Part shown: positions 24,401 through 36,229 of the stretch, one piece after another
Layout of the letters: each line of letters starts with the position of its first letter
Numbering within the stretch: the stretch's first letter is position 1
From: Adenanthera pavonina
Lineage: Eukaryota > Streptophyta > Magnoliopsida > Fabales > Fabaceae
Assembly: GCA_026686845.1 (NCBI GenBank)
Contig: JAIVEN010000002.1
Location: 27,750,001 to 27,814,000 of the forward strand
DNA length: 64,000 nucleotides
Direction: 5' to 3'
Notes under the pieces: model-generated
What the model saw: the letters and a program-made list of their open reading frames with translations, nothing else
Databases searched by the model: none
Told to the model about the DNA's origin: nothing
Made by a program: the position numbers and the translations under genes

Positions 24401-25397
24401 TTTCGCGGATGAATGATGCAGAATGAAGCCGAGATTGGGTTTATAGGGTGCGAAAATCAGTTTAAATGGTAGGAGACGAAGATTTTCGGTCAGAATTTAA
24501 GAGTATTGAAGACAGGAATTGAACAGACCTAGAGAGGAAGAGAGTAGGGTTGTGTCTGTTCAAATGAAAATCGTCTGTTTTAACGCATGTAACCGCCTGA
24601 CAGACAAATTTTGAAGGGTCAAAATTTGAACTTCGGGCAGTTACAAGTTAAACCTTTCAGCAAAGCTTACTGACAGACGAATTTTCTTCTGAAAGTTTGT
24701 CTGACAGAGGCTTGGTACAAGCAACACAGGATGAACAGACAAACTTTGTTCCAATAAAGTTTGAATTTTGAAGTGCAAACATCAAACAACAATCAAATCA
24801 ACAAACAACAGATGAATTAAGCATACAAAACTTCATCTTTCAAAGATTTAACATTGAGGAGCATGTTCTAACAAACGAATTTTAAGTCAGAAATTCGAAT
24901 TTCTCTACTTTGTGAAAGTTATACAACATTCATATGCTAAGAGATAAACATTAGTATAATTATCATGTTAGACAGACATAACTTTGAAATTTGTTCTTTA
25001 AAATTTGAATTTTGAGGGTCCAACAGACGAATTTTGAGGCATCACCGAGAACTATTCCTACTAATAACAGGCCGAAGTTCGTCTGTTTGGTATCCAAATT
25101 CGAATGTTGACCATGCTGACTTTCTCAGAAACTCAATTTTTCATAGAAGTTTGTCTAACACACAATCAATATACGAATTTTAACATTAAAAACTTACAGA
25201 ATGGATCCAAAAACTCAGAATTTTTGCCATTTTCTTCACTTTTTGCTTGTTCCATTCTGGTAAGCTCCATTTTTCAAATTTATCAGCATTGGATCTCATG
25301 AGGAGCACCTGCAACTTAAATTAAACACACTCCGATGCTAAAGTTAGAACTAATTCAATGTTGAAAAATCTAAAAACAGAATTACACACGGATTTAC
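24401..25397. other. pol to env-like spacer with motif array
   Basis: About 1 kb with no ORF. It contains repeated CAGACGAATTTT, AAATTCGAATTT and similar motifs, the same words that fill the U3 part of the LTR. The matching spacer in copy B is 53886-54879. Confidence 0.75.
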
Positions 25398-28300
25398 TTA
25401 TAGTTCATTGGGATTTACCATACCCAATTCTCTTCTTATTTTACAATGTCTATCTTCTGATAGAGGCTTTGTCAGTATATCTGCTACTTGATCTTCAGTT
25501 GGGATGTACTCTAGTCTGATTTCTCCTTTCAAAACATGATCCCTTATGAAGTGGTGCTTAACTTCAATATGTTTTGTCCTTGAATGCATGACAAGATTCT
25601 TTGTGATATTAATAGCACTTTGATTATCACACATGATTGGTATTTCTTCATTTCAACCTCAAGATCTTCAAGTTGCTATTTCATCCAGATGATTTGGGCA
25701 CAACAGCTTCCAGCTGCAACATACTCAGCATCTGCTGTGGATAAGGCCACACTATTTTGCTTCTTGCTAAACAATGAAACCAAGGATCCTCCAAGAAATT
25801 GACATGTTCCACTTGTACTTTTTCTGTCAGTTTTGGATCCTGCAAAGTCAGCATCAGTGTATCATTTGAGATCTTCTCCATTGCCCTTAGGATACCAAAG
25901 TCTCATCTGTGAAGTTCCAATTAGATATCTGAAGATACGCTTTGCAGCAGTTGCATGGGTCTCCTTGGGACATGATTGGAATCTTGCACACATACAGACA
26001 CTAAACATAATGTCAGGTCTGCTGGCAGTTAGGTACAGTAGGGATCCAATCATTATTCTGTACTGAGTTATGTCAAACATTTTCCCTTTTTCATCCATAT
26101 CTAGTTTGGTTACAGTAGCCATAGGTGTCCCCATTAGCTTGGCATTTTCCATTCCAAACATCTTCAATAGTTCCTTCAGATACTTGGATTGATTGAGAAA
26201 GATACCATCATTGCACTGTTTGATTTGCAATCCAAGGAAGAAGTTGAGTTCACCCATCATAGACTTTTCGAATTCCCCCTGCATTAACTTGGAAAAATTC
26301 TTGCAAAGAGATTCATTAGTAGCATCAAATATAATATCATCAACATAGATTTGAACAATAAGTAAATCTTTGTTTTCTTTCTTAGTGAATAAAGTTGTAT
26401 CTACTTTTCCTCTGTTAAACCTCTTTTCAGTTAGAAAATTACTCAATCTTTCATACCATGCTCTAGGGGCTTACTTCAATCCGTAAAGAGCTTTCTTCAG
26501 TTTATACACATGTTTGCTTTTGTAGAATCCTCAAAACCTAGAGGTTGATCTATATAAACCTCTTCCATGATATATCCATTTAGAAAAGCACTCTTCACAT
26601 CCATTTGATATAACAAAATATTTTTCATGCATGCATATGCTAATATAATTCTAATTGCTTCTACTCTAGCTACTGGAGCAAAGGTTTCCTCAAAATCAAT
26701 GCCCTCTTCTTGATTATATCCTTTAGCAACCAGTCTAGCTTTGTTTCTGATGATTGATCCTGATTCATCAAGTTTATTTCTGAAAACCCATTTGGTACCA
26801 ATGACAGGATGATTTTTGGGTCTCAGCACTAAATCCCAGACTTGATTTCTTTCAAACTGATTTAATTCGTCCTGCATAGCTAGAATCCAGTACTCATCAG
26901 TTAAGGCTTCCTCAGTACATTTAAGTTCAATTTGTGAGATGAAAGCACAATTAATCATTTGATCCCTTAACTATTTTCTGGTTCTAACTTTCTCCTGAAC
27001 ATTCCCTATCACATGATCAATAGGATGATTCCTTTGATATCTCCAAGCTCTAGGGAGTTCTTGAGATATTTCTTCGTTATTTTCTTCTTCAAAATTTCTC
27101 TCCTGAATATCTTCCTCTATATTAATAGATTCAGATATTTTTGAAGGTTCAATTATACCTTCATCAGAGATATCTAACCTTTTAAAGTTTGAAACAAGAT
27201 CATCTTGATCAGAAACATGTTTAGAAGCAGTTTCATTTTCAATAAATACTACATGCACATATTCCTCTACCACTTTAGACTTTTTATTGAAAACTCTATA
27301 TGCCTTACTTCTACTAGAATAGCCCAGAAATATACCTTCATCAGATTTGGCATCAAACTTACCCAGATTCTCCTTTCTATTGTTGGGAATGAAGCATTTG
27401 CAGCCGAACATATGGAGATGTGACAGATTTGGCTTTCTTCCCTTATACAACTCATAAGGAGTCTTCCCAAAGATTGGTCTGATGTAGGCTTTATTAATGA
27501 TGTAGCTAGCTGTATTCACTGCATCAGCCCAAAATACTTGAGAAAATTCCTTTTCATTCAACATAGCTCTAGCCATCTCTCCAATTGTTCTATTCTTTCT
27601 TTCTACTACTCCATTCTGTTGTGGAGTTCTTGGGGCTGAGAAGTTGTGGTTAATTCCATGCTCATTGCAATATTCCAGAAAGTATGAGTTTTCAAATTCT
27701 CCTCCATGATCTGACCTGATAGACACAATTGAAATACCTTTCTCATTTTGCACTTTCTTGGCTAAGGTTACAAATGCATCAAAGGTATCACTTTTAGAGG
27801 AAAGAAACAATGTCCATGTAAATCTAGAATAATCATCTACAATGACAAGCACATACAGATTTCCACCAATGCTTTTTACCCTAGATGGACCAATTAAATC
27901 CATATGCAGTAGTTCTAGTAGTCTAGTTGTGGTGATTACGTTTTTGGGTTTAAAAGAAGATTTAGTTTGTTTTCCTCTTAGGCATGCATCACATTCTTTG
28001 TCTTTTTCAAAAGTAATTTTTGGCAGGCCAATGACTAGCTCATTTTTAACCAATTTTGAAAGTTGATACATGTTAACATGAGCTAATCTTCTATGCCATA
28101 GCCAACTATCATTGTCCTGACTAATTAAGTAAACAGAATCTAGGGGAGGAAGTTTATCAAGATCAATAGTATAGCAGTTACCATCCCTTTGAGCTTTGAG
28201 GATTACTTTGTGATCGCTTTTTCTGATGACTAGGCAGAATTTTGAGTCAAATAGCACCCAATTTCCTTTATCACATGTTTGGCTCACACTTAGCAGATTG

Positions 28301-28539
28301 TGGTTGAGGCCTATCACAAACAGCACCTCTTCAATGGATGTTTTAGGATTCTTGCCCACAATGCCAATGCCAACTATTCTACCATACTGATCACTTCCAA
28401 AGGTCACCTTTCCTCCTTTCTTGCCTCTAAGGGTGATAAACTTCTCCTTGTCACCAGTCATGTGACTTGAGCAGGCACTGTCCATGTACCATTTATTGTT
28501 CTTTCTAGCTTTGAGACAGACCTGCAAAACAAAGCTCAA
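25398..28539 (-). pseudogene. SIRE A pol (PR-IN-RT-RH), disrupted
   Basis: Pol polyprotein. The open stretch 28539-26971 (522 codons) holds the protease motif DSACSSHMTG, the integrase HHCC region (HRRLAH...CDACLRGK) and the catalytic residues D (LLHMDLIGP), D (RSDHGGEFEN) and E (NGVVERKNR). All of these are intact. RT follows from 26958 (WVFRNKLDESG, FEETFAPVARVEA), with YVDD at 26347-26336. RNase H (YTDADFAGSK, MCDNQSAINI) ends NPNEL at 25398. In-frame stops lie between 26971 and 26958, near 26475 and near 25862. A one-base deletion near 26510 shifts RT, and there are further shifts before 25634. The gag-to-pol junction needs a -1 step. Confidence 0.9.
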
Positions 28540-30335
28540 GTTTTCTTCTTAGGTACCCAAATCTGCTTAGGTCCTTTTCTGTCAGTGGTCTTTTCCCTAG
28601 ATACAGATATACCTTTTGGAACCCATTTAGCCTTCCTGTCAAGTCCATTTTTCTTTAAGGCACATGAACTAGAAATATGTCCCTTTTTGTTACAAAAGTG
28701 ATAGGTGGTAAAGGGACTGCTAGATTGAGAGGTAGGAAGAAAACAATGCAGATAATATTTTTGTTTTGCATGCCTTGGTTGATTATATGATTCAATCTGA
28801 TGTGACATATGATCTTTCTTTCTATTTCCATTAGCATGTACAAAATGTCTCATGTATACATTCTGATTTTTCTTCCTAATCTTTTCTTTAATAGCACATG
28901 GATCATAGCCAAGTCCAACTTTTCCTTGTGATATTCTTTGGCTTCCCATTAAAGCAAACAACATGTCTTTACCTCTAGTAAGCCTAGTCATGCTTTTCAC
29001 TAGATATTCATTTGTTTGCCTCAGTTCAATGCATGTTTTACAGCATATAGATTCAGCAATAGGTAGAGAAACAGTTTCATAAATATTATGTTAGGATTCT
29101 AGTTTGTTAATCTTTTTCTTAGCTTGCCTCAGTTCTTTAGCAACTTTAACAAACTTATCATGCAGCTCATGAAACGTATCTAGTAATTCGGAATAGAAAG
29201 GTTCAGATTCATATACCTCATCCTCTTGGTCACTGCTGCATGGAATTTTAGCTTATTCAGATGCAAGAGCCATGAGATAGATGTTGGCAATTTCATCATC
29301 ATCATCTTCCTCTTCATCTGAGCTGTTGCCCCATATTGATGAGATGTAAGCTCTCTTCTTCTTGCCTTTGTCTGTAGCTTTCTTTTCTTTCTCTTGCTTC
29401 TTTAGAAACTGCGGATAATCCCATTTGATATGTCCTTGCTTTTTGCACTCGTAGCAAGTCACAGTCTCTTTTGATTCCCTCTTGCTATCTCTAGCAGCTC
29501 CTTTCTTGAAGTTTTTCTTGTTTCTCTTCTTGCTGTAGAATCTTCCGAATTTTCTGACCATCATAGCCAGAGTTTCTTCATCTAGCTCCTCTCCATCGTC
29601 AGATTCTTCCTCTTTTTCTTCAGCACCTTTGAGAGCAAGGCCTTTCTTCTTTCTATCTTGTCCAGTTTCCTTGAGATCTTTAAGTTTTCCTTCATACTCC
29701 TCAAGGCTGCCAAAGAGAGCTGTAACAGAGGCCATTGATTCTCCTCTGGCTTCCTCTATTGCTATTACTTTAGGTTGCCATTCCAGAGGGAGAGCTCTGA
29801 GGATCTTTCTGACTTTCTCTGTTTAAGTGTACTCCTTTCCTAGGCTCTTTAGTTGATTCACAATGAGGGAGAATCTTTTCTGTAGCTCTTTGACACTCTC
29901 TCCTTCTGTCATTTTGAAACTTTCATATTCTCCTATGCATGTATTTAATTTATTTTCCCTGACTCCAGTTGTCCCTTCATGACCAATCTGCAGGGTGTCC
30001 CACATTTTCTTGGCAGTGGAGCATTGGGAGACTCTGTAGAATTGGTCCTGATTCAAGGCACTGACCAGACAGTGTTTTGCCTTGAAATTTAGCAGGACTC
30101 TTCTCCTATCTTCCTCATTCCATTCAGCTTCTGGCTTCTCTCTGTAATTTTCATCATCTTCCAGAGCCATTGGGATAAAATTTTCCTTCTAAATGACTGA
30201 CCAAATGTCCAGATCAATTGACTGGAGATAAATTTGCATCCTCATCTTCCAGTACCCATAGTGTTCTCCACTAAAGCCAGGTGGTCTATTTGTGTTGTTG
30301 TCTTCTGGTAATATACTTTCTCCAAAGCCAGCCAT
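28536..30335 (-). pseudogene. SIRE A gag, disrupted
   Basis: Gag starts MAGFGESILP at 30335, 40 bp after the PBS, and runs in one frame to KQIWVPKKKT with a stop at 28536-28538. In-frame stops lie at 30189, near 29823 and near 29253, with at least one more around 29100. It holds the copia Gag domain (YWKMRMQIYLQS... and LNFKAKHCLVSAL) and a first knuckle CYECKKQGHIKWDY at 29456-29415 that has lost its last cysteine. An acidic stretch (EEDDDDE) follows. The second knuckle YHFCNKKGHISSSC at 28703-28662 has lost its first cysteine. Confidence 0.88.
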
Positions 30336-30374
30336 TGTAATTCCCGGACTGTGAGATCCTTTGATTAAGAATCC

Positions 30375-30388
30375 GAGCTCTGATACCA
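30375..30388 (-). promoter_or_regulatory. SIRE A primer-binding site (initiator tRNA-Met)
   Basis: TGGTATCAGAGCTC on the minus strand, two bases inside the 5' LTR end. It is complementary to the 3' end of plant initiator tRNA-Met. Confidence 0.92.
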
Positions 30389-30390
30389 CT

Positions 30391-32054
30391 TGTTAGTTAG
30401 CCTGGCTTCCCAAGAGTGGGGGTGAATTGGGAAGATTAAAAATTTTCTGCAAAATATCAAAGAGGTGAAGAATACAATATATGATGGTAAAATAGAGTAT
30501 AAATGAATAATAGTGAAAGTAGCAGAAAAGAAAAGAAGACTCAAAAATTTATCCTGGTTCGGTCTCTCCACTTGACCTACGTCCAGTCCCCAAGTTACCA
30601 CTTGAGATTTTTCACTATTCTGCAAGAATTCAGTGGGCTTCTTACAAATGCCACAGTACAACTTTTGTGCTCTATTTTCTAGAGCTTCTCTCAATCCCTT
30701 TCTGCACCTCCACAAAGTGCTTCCTAATCCCTTGTGATATCCCCTCATAAGAAAATCTATCTTCTAGATGAAGATTAGATTGTTTACAAAGATTAAACTC
30801 TCTTAATCAGAGTAAATATGAAGGTTGAAGTACAAGTATTGAAGTGAGACGGTAAAAGTCTTTGAGTAAAAGATTTGGCAGAATTTCAATATATTCATAG
30901 TTAAAATCGTTACCCACAACTTCAAATGATATTATATTTATAGATTTAGGTCTCAAATGTCCGTTAGAGACAAAATCTATCCATTGGAGAAGTTATCCAA
31001 CGGTTACTCTGAAAAACTATCCGTTAATCAACCGCATTTAACACTTCTTACATACTAAAATTTGAATTTTGATTAGTCAACAGACGAATTTCACAGATAC
31101 TGAAGGTTAACAGCTTTAACATTGAAAGACCGAAGTTCGTCTGTCATGAGGTGAAATTCGAATTTTGATATTTTGAAAATGTTTCTAAGTAGTGACATAC
31201 GAATTTTCAAGTGGAAAGTTTTTCTGTTAAGTGTGAACAGTACTTTCAATTTGCTACAGTGCCTTCGAAATTTGAATTTTGGAACCCCAAAATTCGTCTG
31301 TCTGTAGCAGGTTCAAAAAGCACAGTAGTTCATTTACTTCGAAATTCAAATTTTTAAAGAGTGAAGTTCATCTGTCAGAGAGACCTCTTTTCAAACTTAC
31401 TTTAACATTCAAATTTATAAACACTGTCATTCGTATGTCAACATATCATTGTAACAGACTCACAACCTAAGCTTCTGAAATTCAAATTTTCAAGTTCAAA
31501 GTTCGTCTGTCAGTGACCAATTTTGAAATCCAAGTTAAGCTTTGTTTCAGATGAACTTTGACATACTTTCAGACGAATTTTTATAGTTTTCATAAGTTTC
31601 ATTTTGTCTGAAATTTGAATTTTCAAAGACCAAAATTTGTATGTTGCTCAAAGCTTCTTTCAGATACTTATGAAAATTCGAATTTTGGAAAATCAAAATT
31701 CGTCTGTCAGAGAAACATCTCTACAGACTTATTCAGTTTTAACTCGAAATTCAAATTTCCAAAGCCAAAGTTCGAATTTCCAACATGACAGTTCAATATA
31801 AACCTTTCAAACTTCGTCTGTTGGTGGGTGTTTTTCAAATATTTCATGATTTAATATAAAATTAAGGTTTTAAAACATCTTTCCACCAAATCAAAGCCTT
31901 GTACTCAAAGTAAAACAAAACTAAACATCCTACAACAAACTTTGCACTGATTTCTCCAGCATTTCTTCACTTGAACTCTTTGAGCACCTTTGATATCTTT
32001 ATTCCAAGCTCTTAAGAGTTGATTTTGGAATCATCAAAACTTCTTGATTCAACA
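30391..32054 (-). repeat. SIRE A 5' LTR
   Basis: 1664 bp, TG...CA on the plus strand (TGTTAGTTAG...GATTCAACA). It matches 20217-21878 with few differences, implying a fairly recent insertion. A perfect hairpin GAATTTTGG/CCAAAATTC lies at 31274-31295. A minus-strand TATA box is at 30942-30935. Confidence 0.93.
30935..30942 (-). promoter_or_regulatory. TATA box in SIRE A 5' LTR
   Basis: TATAAATA on the minus strand. CCGTT/AACGG cores lie just upstream in sense direction (about 30960-31035). This is the likely promoter of the element RNA. Confidence 0.6.
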
Positions 32055-32059
32055 AATAA

Positions 32060-32410
32060 TCCATTTGTAACCATTTTAATACATGAATTTAATCCCAATT
32101 CATGGAGAAAAGAGAAGAGTAAAGGCATAAATTCACTTATCAACCAATGTTGAAGCTCTTAAAGTTTAGAAAATACACCGTAAGCCAAAAATTATAAACC
32201 ATAGCAGAGCTCTATGCCACATCTTCAATTTTCTTTCTTCTTTGTTGACTGATTGCATCCTGATTTAAAGACATTTCATGAGACGTGCTGCAATGCATAG
32301 TAAGCCCACCGTGACATGAGATCTTTTTGTTCAAAGCATTTGAATTCCTTCTCAAGTATCTCGCCACTGCAGCCTTGCCATTCACAATGGTGTGAGAGGT
32401 TTTTGCCTCT
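32060..32410 (-). repeat. LTR2-like repeat, right part after SIRE A
   Basis: Continuation of the host sequence interrupted by copy A. It has no ORF. It ends where an LTR1 fragment begins with TATAACACCTTA. Confidence 0.35.
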
Positions 32411-32960
32411 TATAACACCTTATACTTAAGCCTACTACCCATGTTTTATACTTTATTTAAGTACCTTAATGCATGATTAGAGACTTGATTACACAAAATA
32501 ACGCAAATAAATTTTTTCAATTTTCAGGTGATATTCCTTTGGTTACTTTCATTTTACCTAACGAACTTTGAAAATTTATAAATAAATATAGAAAAATCTT
32601 CTTGAGGTTACTCAAGCTCCAAAAATAGCTTAGAAGATTCTATACATGGAAAAAAATATTGATGAGGGAAAATGCTTGACCAATTTGTACATTAAATTCG
32701 TATAAACTTCATTGTAGCAATGGTAAATTTTAAAGTTCACTGAAATTGTCCTCAAATTTGTAAATTCACCACAAATCACACATAACTCCAAATTGAGTAA
32801 TCTTGGTGTCTATCGAAAGCTCTTTGTGTCTAGTGTACAATAAAACATTCAAGCATTAAAGAAACAAAAATCTATATAGTACACATGTTCTTCAGAAGTG
32901 GTCACAATTTATAATGCTTTTATGTGTAGATAAGTAAGGCTAAACTTCATTAGTATCATT
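32411..32960 (-). repeat. LTR1 fragment
   Basis: The sense-end part of LTR1. It starts TATAACACCTTATA and contains 'tgattagagacttgatta', 'gatattcctttggtta' and 'aaaatcttcttgaggttact', all closely matching 41336-41830. It breaks off around 32960 at the transposase remnant. Confidence 0.7.
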
Positions 32961-34015
32961 CAAGATGTATACATGTGCTTTTAGTACTTCTGGATGATCC
33001 ATGCTCCTCACTCTTAGCCCACATGTACCCGTTCTTGAACATCTTCCCTCATGGTGAGACTTTAGAAGTCTAATAGCTTCCGCTTTTGGGAAGTACTTGG
33101 TACAAAACTCAATAGCTTCCTCAACAACATATCTTTTAGTAATAGATGCTTCAAGTTAGTGTGAATTCTTCACATATCCTTTTGTGATTTTCATGTATCA
33201 TTCAAATGGGTGCATCCATTGCTAAAAAATAGGGCCACATAGCATTATCTTCCTCACTAGATGAACAATTAGATGCACCATGATATCAAGAAATGAAGGT
33301 AAAAAGTATATCTCAAGTTGACACAAGATAATAATAGTATCATTCTCTAACTTATCCAATTTCTAGGGGTCAATGACTTTACTACATATAGCATTAAATA
33401 AGAAGCATAATTTAGTTATTATATGTATCAATTTTTTTGGCAATATGTCTTGAATAACCACTAGTAATAGTTGTTGTATCAAGATAAGGCAATCATAAGG
33501 CTTTAAGCCTATTAATTTCAAATATTTCATTGACATGAGCTTTTTAATATTTCAAGAATACCTTGGGGGTACTTTAACACCATGTAAACACTCACAAAAA
33601 CTTCTTTTCTCATTTTTGGACAATGTATAACAAGCTAGGGGGCAAATAATTCCTTGTACCAACTTCTTGTGGAGTTAAATTTTTTGGTATTCCCATTTCA
33701 ACCAAATCCTGCCTCACACTCATGGAATCATTAGTGTTGCCCTAAACTTTGAGAAGTATTCTGATAATAGATGTCTCACATCAATACTATGCCTCATCTC
33801 TAGACTCTACCAATATGGAAGATAAAAAAAGATTGACCTCTTTTTCCATAAATTTTTCTCAGTTGCAAGCTTTTGGGTTTTATAGAACATAACATTAATG
33901 TCTTTTACCTGTTGATAACTTGCTTTGCAATTAATGCCTCTGGAGCATTGACATTTTCTTGCAAGCCTTTGAAAGCTTTTTTTAATTATATGATACTGGT
34001 GGTGCTATTTAGGAA
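32961..34015 (-). pseudogene. CACTA TNP2-type transposase, C-terminal part
   Basis: Translation on the minus strand, with several frame changes and stops, gives the C-terminal half of plant En/Spm TNP2-like transposases. After FKGLQENVNAPEAL near 33970 comes a region with ECLHGVKVPP near 33575. The hallmark run then follows: LCFLFNAICSKVIDP, ICQLEIYFLPSFLDIMVHL and HLVRKIMLCGPIF (about 33410-33220), then a stretch like VVEEAIEFCTKYFPKAEAI near 33110. This corresponds to the DUF4218-type region next to the Transposase_21 domain. It would have cut and rejoined CACTA element ends. It is cut off from the rest of the gene by a solo LTR at 34016-35720. Confidence 0.85.
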
Positions 34016-35720
34016 TGCTAGTTCAACTGGTTTCCCGAGAAGGGGGCGAATTGGAAAGTTTGGATTTTTCTACAATAATGAAACACACTAGTAATAATAC
34101 AAGTTCCTATAAAATAGAGTATAAGATATAAAGAGTGATTGCAAAGTAAATGAGAGGAGGACATAGAGATTTATCCTGGTTCGGTTTACTCTACTTGACC
34201 TACGTCTAGTCCTCAAGTCACCACTTAAGATTTCCCCACTATCTCTTGCAAAATTTGAATGGGTTCTTGCAAAAATTGCAGTATAACCCTAGCTCAAACT
34301 TTGAGCAAAACAAACCTCTCTCACTCTTCTCACTCAAGAGTAAGTACAAATCTCTTAGTGTATTCTCAAACTAAGTGCTGTTTATAGAAATATACAGGTC
34401 AAGATATGAAAACTCTCTCTCAAAAGAGTGGATATGAAAATGTAAGTACAATGAATGAGCTAAAAAGATGGTAGGTAAGCTTTGAATGGATCAGTAATCA
34501 ATTCTACAGAGTTTTGGCATCTATATATTTTTCTTCCACTTTCAACAAATTAAATGAGGTTCGATTTATAGTTTTAGAGAAAAACTATCCATTGGAAACA
34601 AAAATTAGCTGTTACTCTCAGGAAAATATCTGTTCACCTACCGCATTAAATGCATCTGACAAAGGTTTGCGGATAACCTCCTCATATTATGAGAATAATG
34701 GATGATTATTGGCTTTTGGTTTTAATATCGAACTTTTGTTATGTGGATAACCTAGCTAGATTATATGGATAACATTCATTCCAAAATGATTAAATTTTAG
34801 CTCAAGATCATTTTTATGAAAACCTACTCAGTTGTTCAGATAACATTAAATTTTCTTAAACCGAGTTTTTGGAAAAGATAGGTTATCAGGATAACCTCCT
34901 AAGGTTATGTGGATAACTTATTTGATAGAAGAAGGACCATCAGTTCTATAACATAGGCTATGCAAATAACATATTTAGGCAAGGAAAGTCCAAGGGTACT
35001 AAAGCGTTGGTTATGCAAATAACCTCCCTAGGTTATGTGGATAACCTCCCTAAGTTATGCGAATAACCTATTTAACAGAGGAGTCCAAGTGCTCTGTAAC
35101 ACACATTATGTGGATAACCTCCCTAGGCTATGTGAATAATGGGCTACATAGTACTAGTGACATTTACTGTTTACTCCCTTATGCGAATAAGGTAACCACT
35201 TTATCAGGTTAACTACTTGGACAGACCTGTGGACATGGTGCACATCTACGTTATGCAGATAACATCAATCCTTTTCATGAAATTGAAGAGGGAACATTTA
35301 GAAAAGCTTTGAGTTTAAGACTTTATCCTCATAACCTTCATTAGTTATGCACATAAGGTGAAATCTTTTCATGAAAACAAAGTTAGAATGCTTAAAAATA
35401 TCTTTGAAACTAAGACTTTATCCTTATAGCCTTTAAATATTATATGCATAAGGTAACTCTTTTCATGAAAACCATTTTGAAAACATGAGCTAATCAGTAA
35501 TCATTCAAATAGATGCCTCATTTAGTGTTAGAAAAAGTAGAATAAGTCACATCTAAAACTTAACTACCTTCTTTTACAAATGGATTCTTAAAAAGTGTGT
35601 GAATAAACTCTTCATTCTTCAAGAATCACTAACTTTAAGCTTTATATGACTTGTGCATCTTTGATATCAAATTTCCAAGCTTATTATTGTTTAGAATCAT
35701 CAAAACCATCTGAATTTATA
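34016..35720 (-). mobile_element. solo LTR, SIRE-type subfamily 3
   Basis: 1705 bp within the transposase remnant, flanked by a near-perfect 5-bp duplication (AGGAA at 34011-34015, AAGAA at 35721-35725). The left end, 'tggtttcccgagaagggggcg', and the block 'tttatcctggttcggttta' with 'acttgacctacgt' align with the SIRE A and B LTRs. The right end, 'gaatcatcaaaacc', also matches. The middle differs entirely and is an array of AGGTTATGTGGATAACCT-type hairpins at about 34730-35480. No internal region remains. Confidence 0.8.
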
Positions 35721-35725
35721 AAGAA

Positions 35726-36229
35726 ATCTCCTATGACCTAGGTGAATTGTTTTTTTTTTCCATAATTAAGGTAATAGGAGCTTGTGTTTTCTTCACAAAT
35801 AGGGCATGCTCTATGCCTCTTAGCACTATACCCAGACAAGTTTCCATATGCTGGAAAGTCATTTATTATGTAGAAGATTATAGTGACATCTTAAAAGACT
35901 CATGTTGATACGCATCAAACACTTCTATACCTTCCTCCCATAGCATTTTTAAATCTTCAATCAAAGATCCCAAGTACACATCTATGTCTTTGCCTAACTG
36001 TTTTGGGCCTGAAATCTGCATAGACATCATGATGTACTTGTGTTTCATAGACATCTAAGGAGGTTGGTTGTAAATCACCAAAAGAGCAATCCAAGAACTA
36101 TGTTGACTAATGAGGTTGCCAAACGGGTTCATTTCATCCAAATAAGTCCAAGCCCTAAGGTTTCTTAGCTCATTACTAAACTTAGGAAACAATTGATTGA
36201 TTATGTTTCATTGAGGAGAATCAATGGGG
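35726..36229 (-). pseudogene. CACTA transposase, central part (Transposase_21-like)
   Basis: Minus-strand translation with frame changes gives IDSPQWKHN, MNPFGNLISQHSS, LLVIYNQPP and KYIMMSMQISGPKQL, with ending INDFPAYGNLSGYSAK and RACPICEENT near 35800. These are the central motifs of TNP2-like transposases. The last readable piece, HLGHRRFL, lies at the solo LTR junction. It is bounded by two solo LTRs and is continuous in sense with 38911 and 34015. Confidence 0.88.

Larger units (their letters stand above)
20217..32054 (-). mobile_element. SIRE/Maximus-type copia element, copy A
   Basis: A complete but dead Ty1/copia retrotransposon of 11,838 bp on the minus strand. It has paired LTRs (20217-21878 and 30391-32054), a PBS and PPT at the expected places, and the order gag, PR-IN-RT-RH, spacer, env-like ORF. 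The 5-bp target duplication AATAA is present at 20212-20216 and 32055-32059. The order IN before RT places it in Ty1/copia. The extra 3' ORF, the long LTRs and the large size place it in the SIRE/Maximus lineage. Many stops and shifts rule out self-encoded activity. It sits inside an LTR2-like repeat. Confidence 0.93.

Noticed and set aside
24500..25200. CRISPR-like array of direct repeats
   Set aside because: Motifs are short, imperfect, irregularly spaced and in both orientations, in a plant retroelement.
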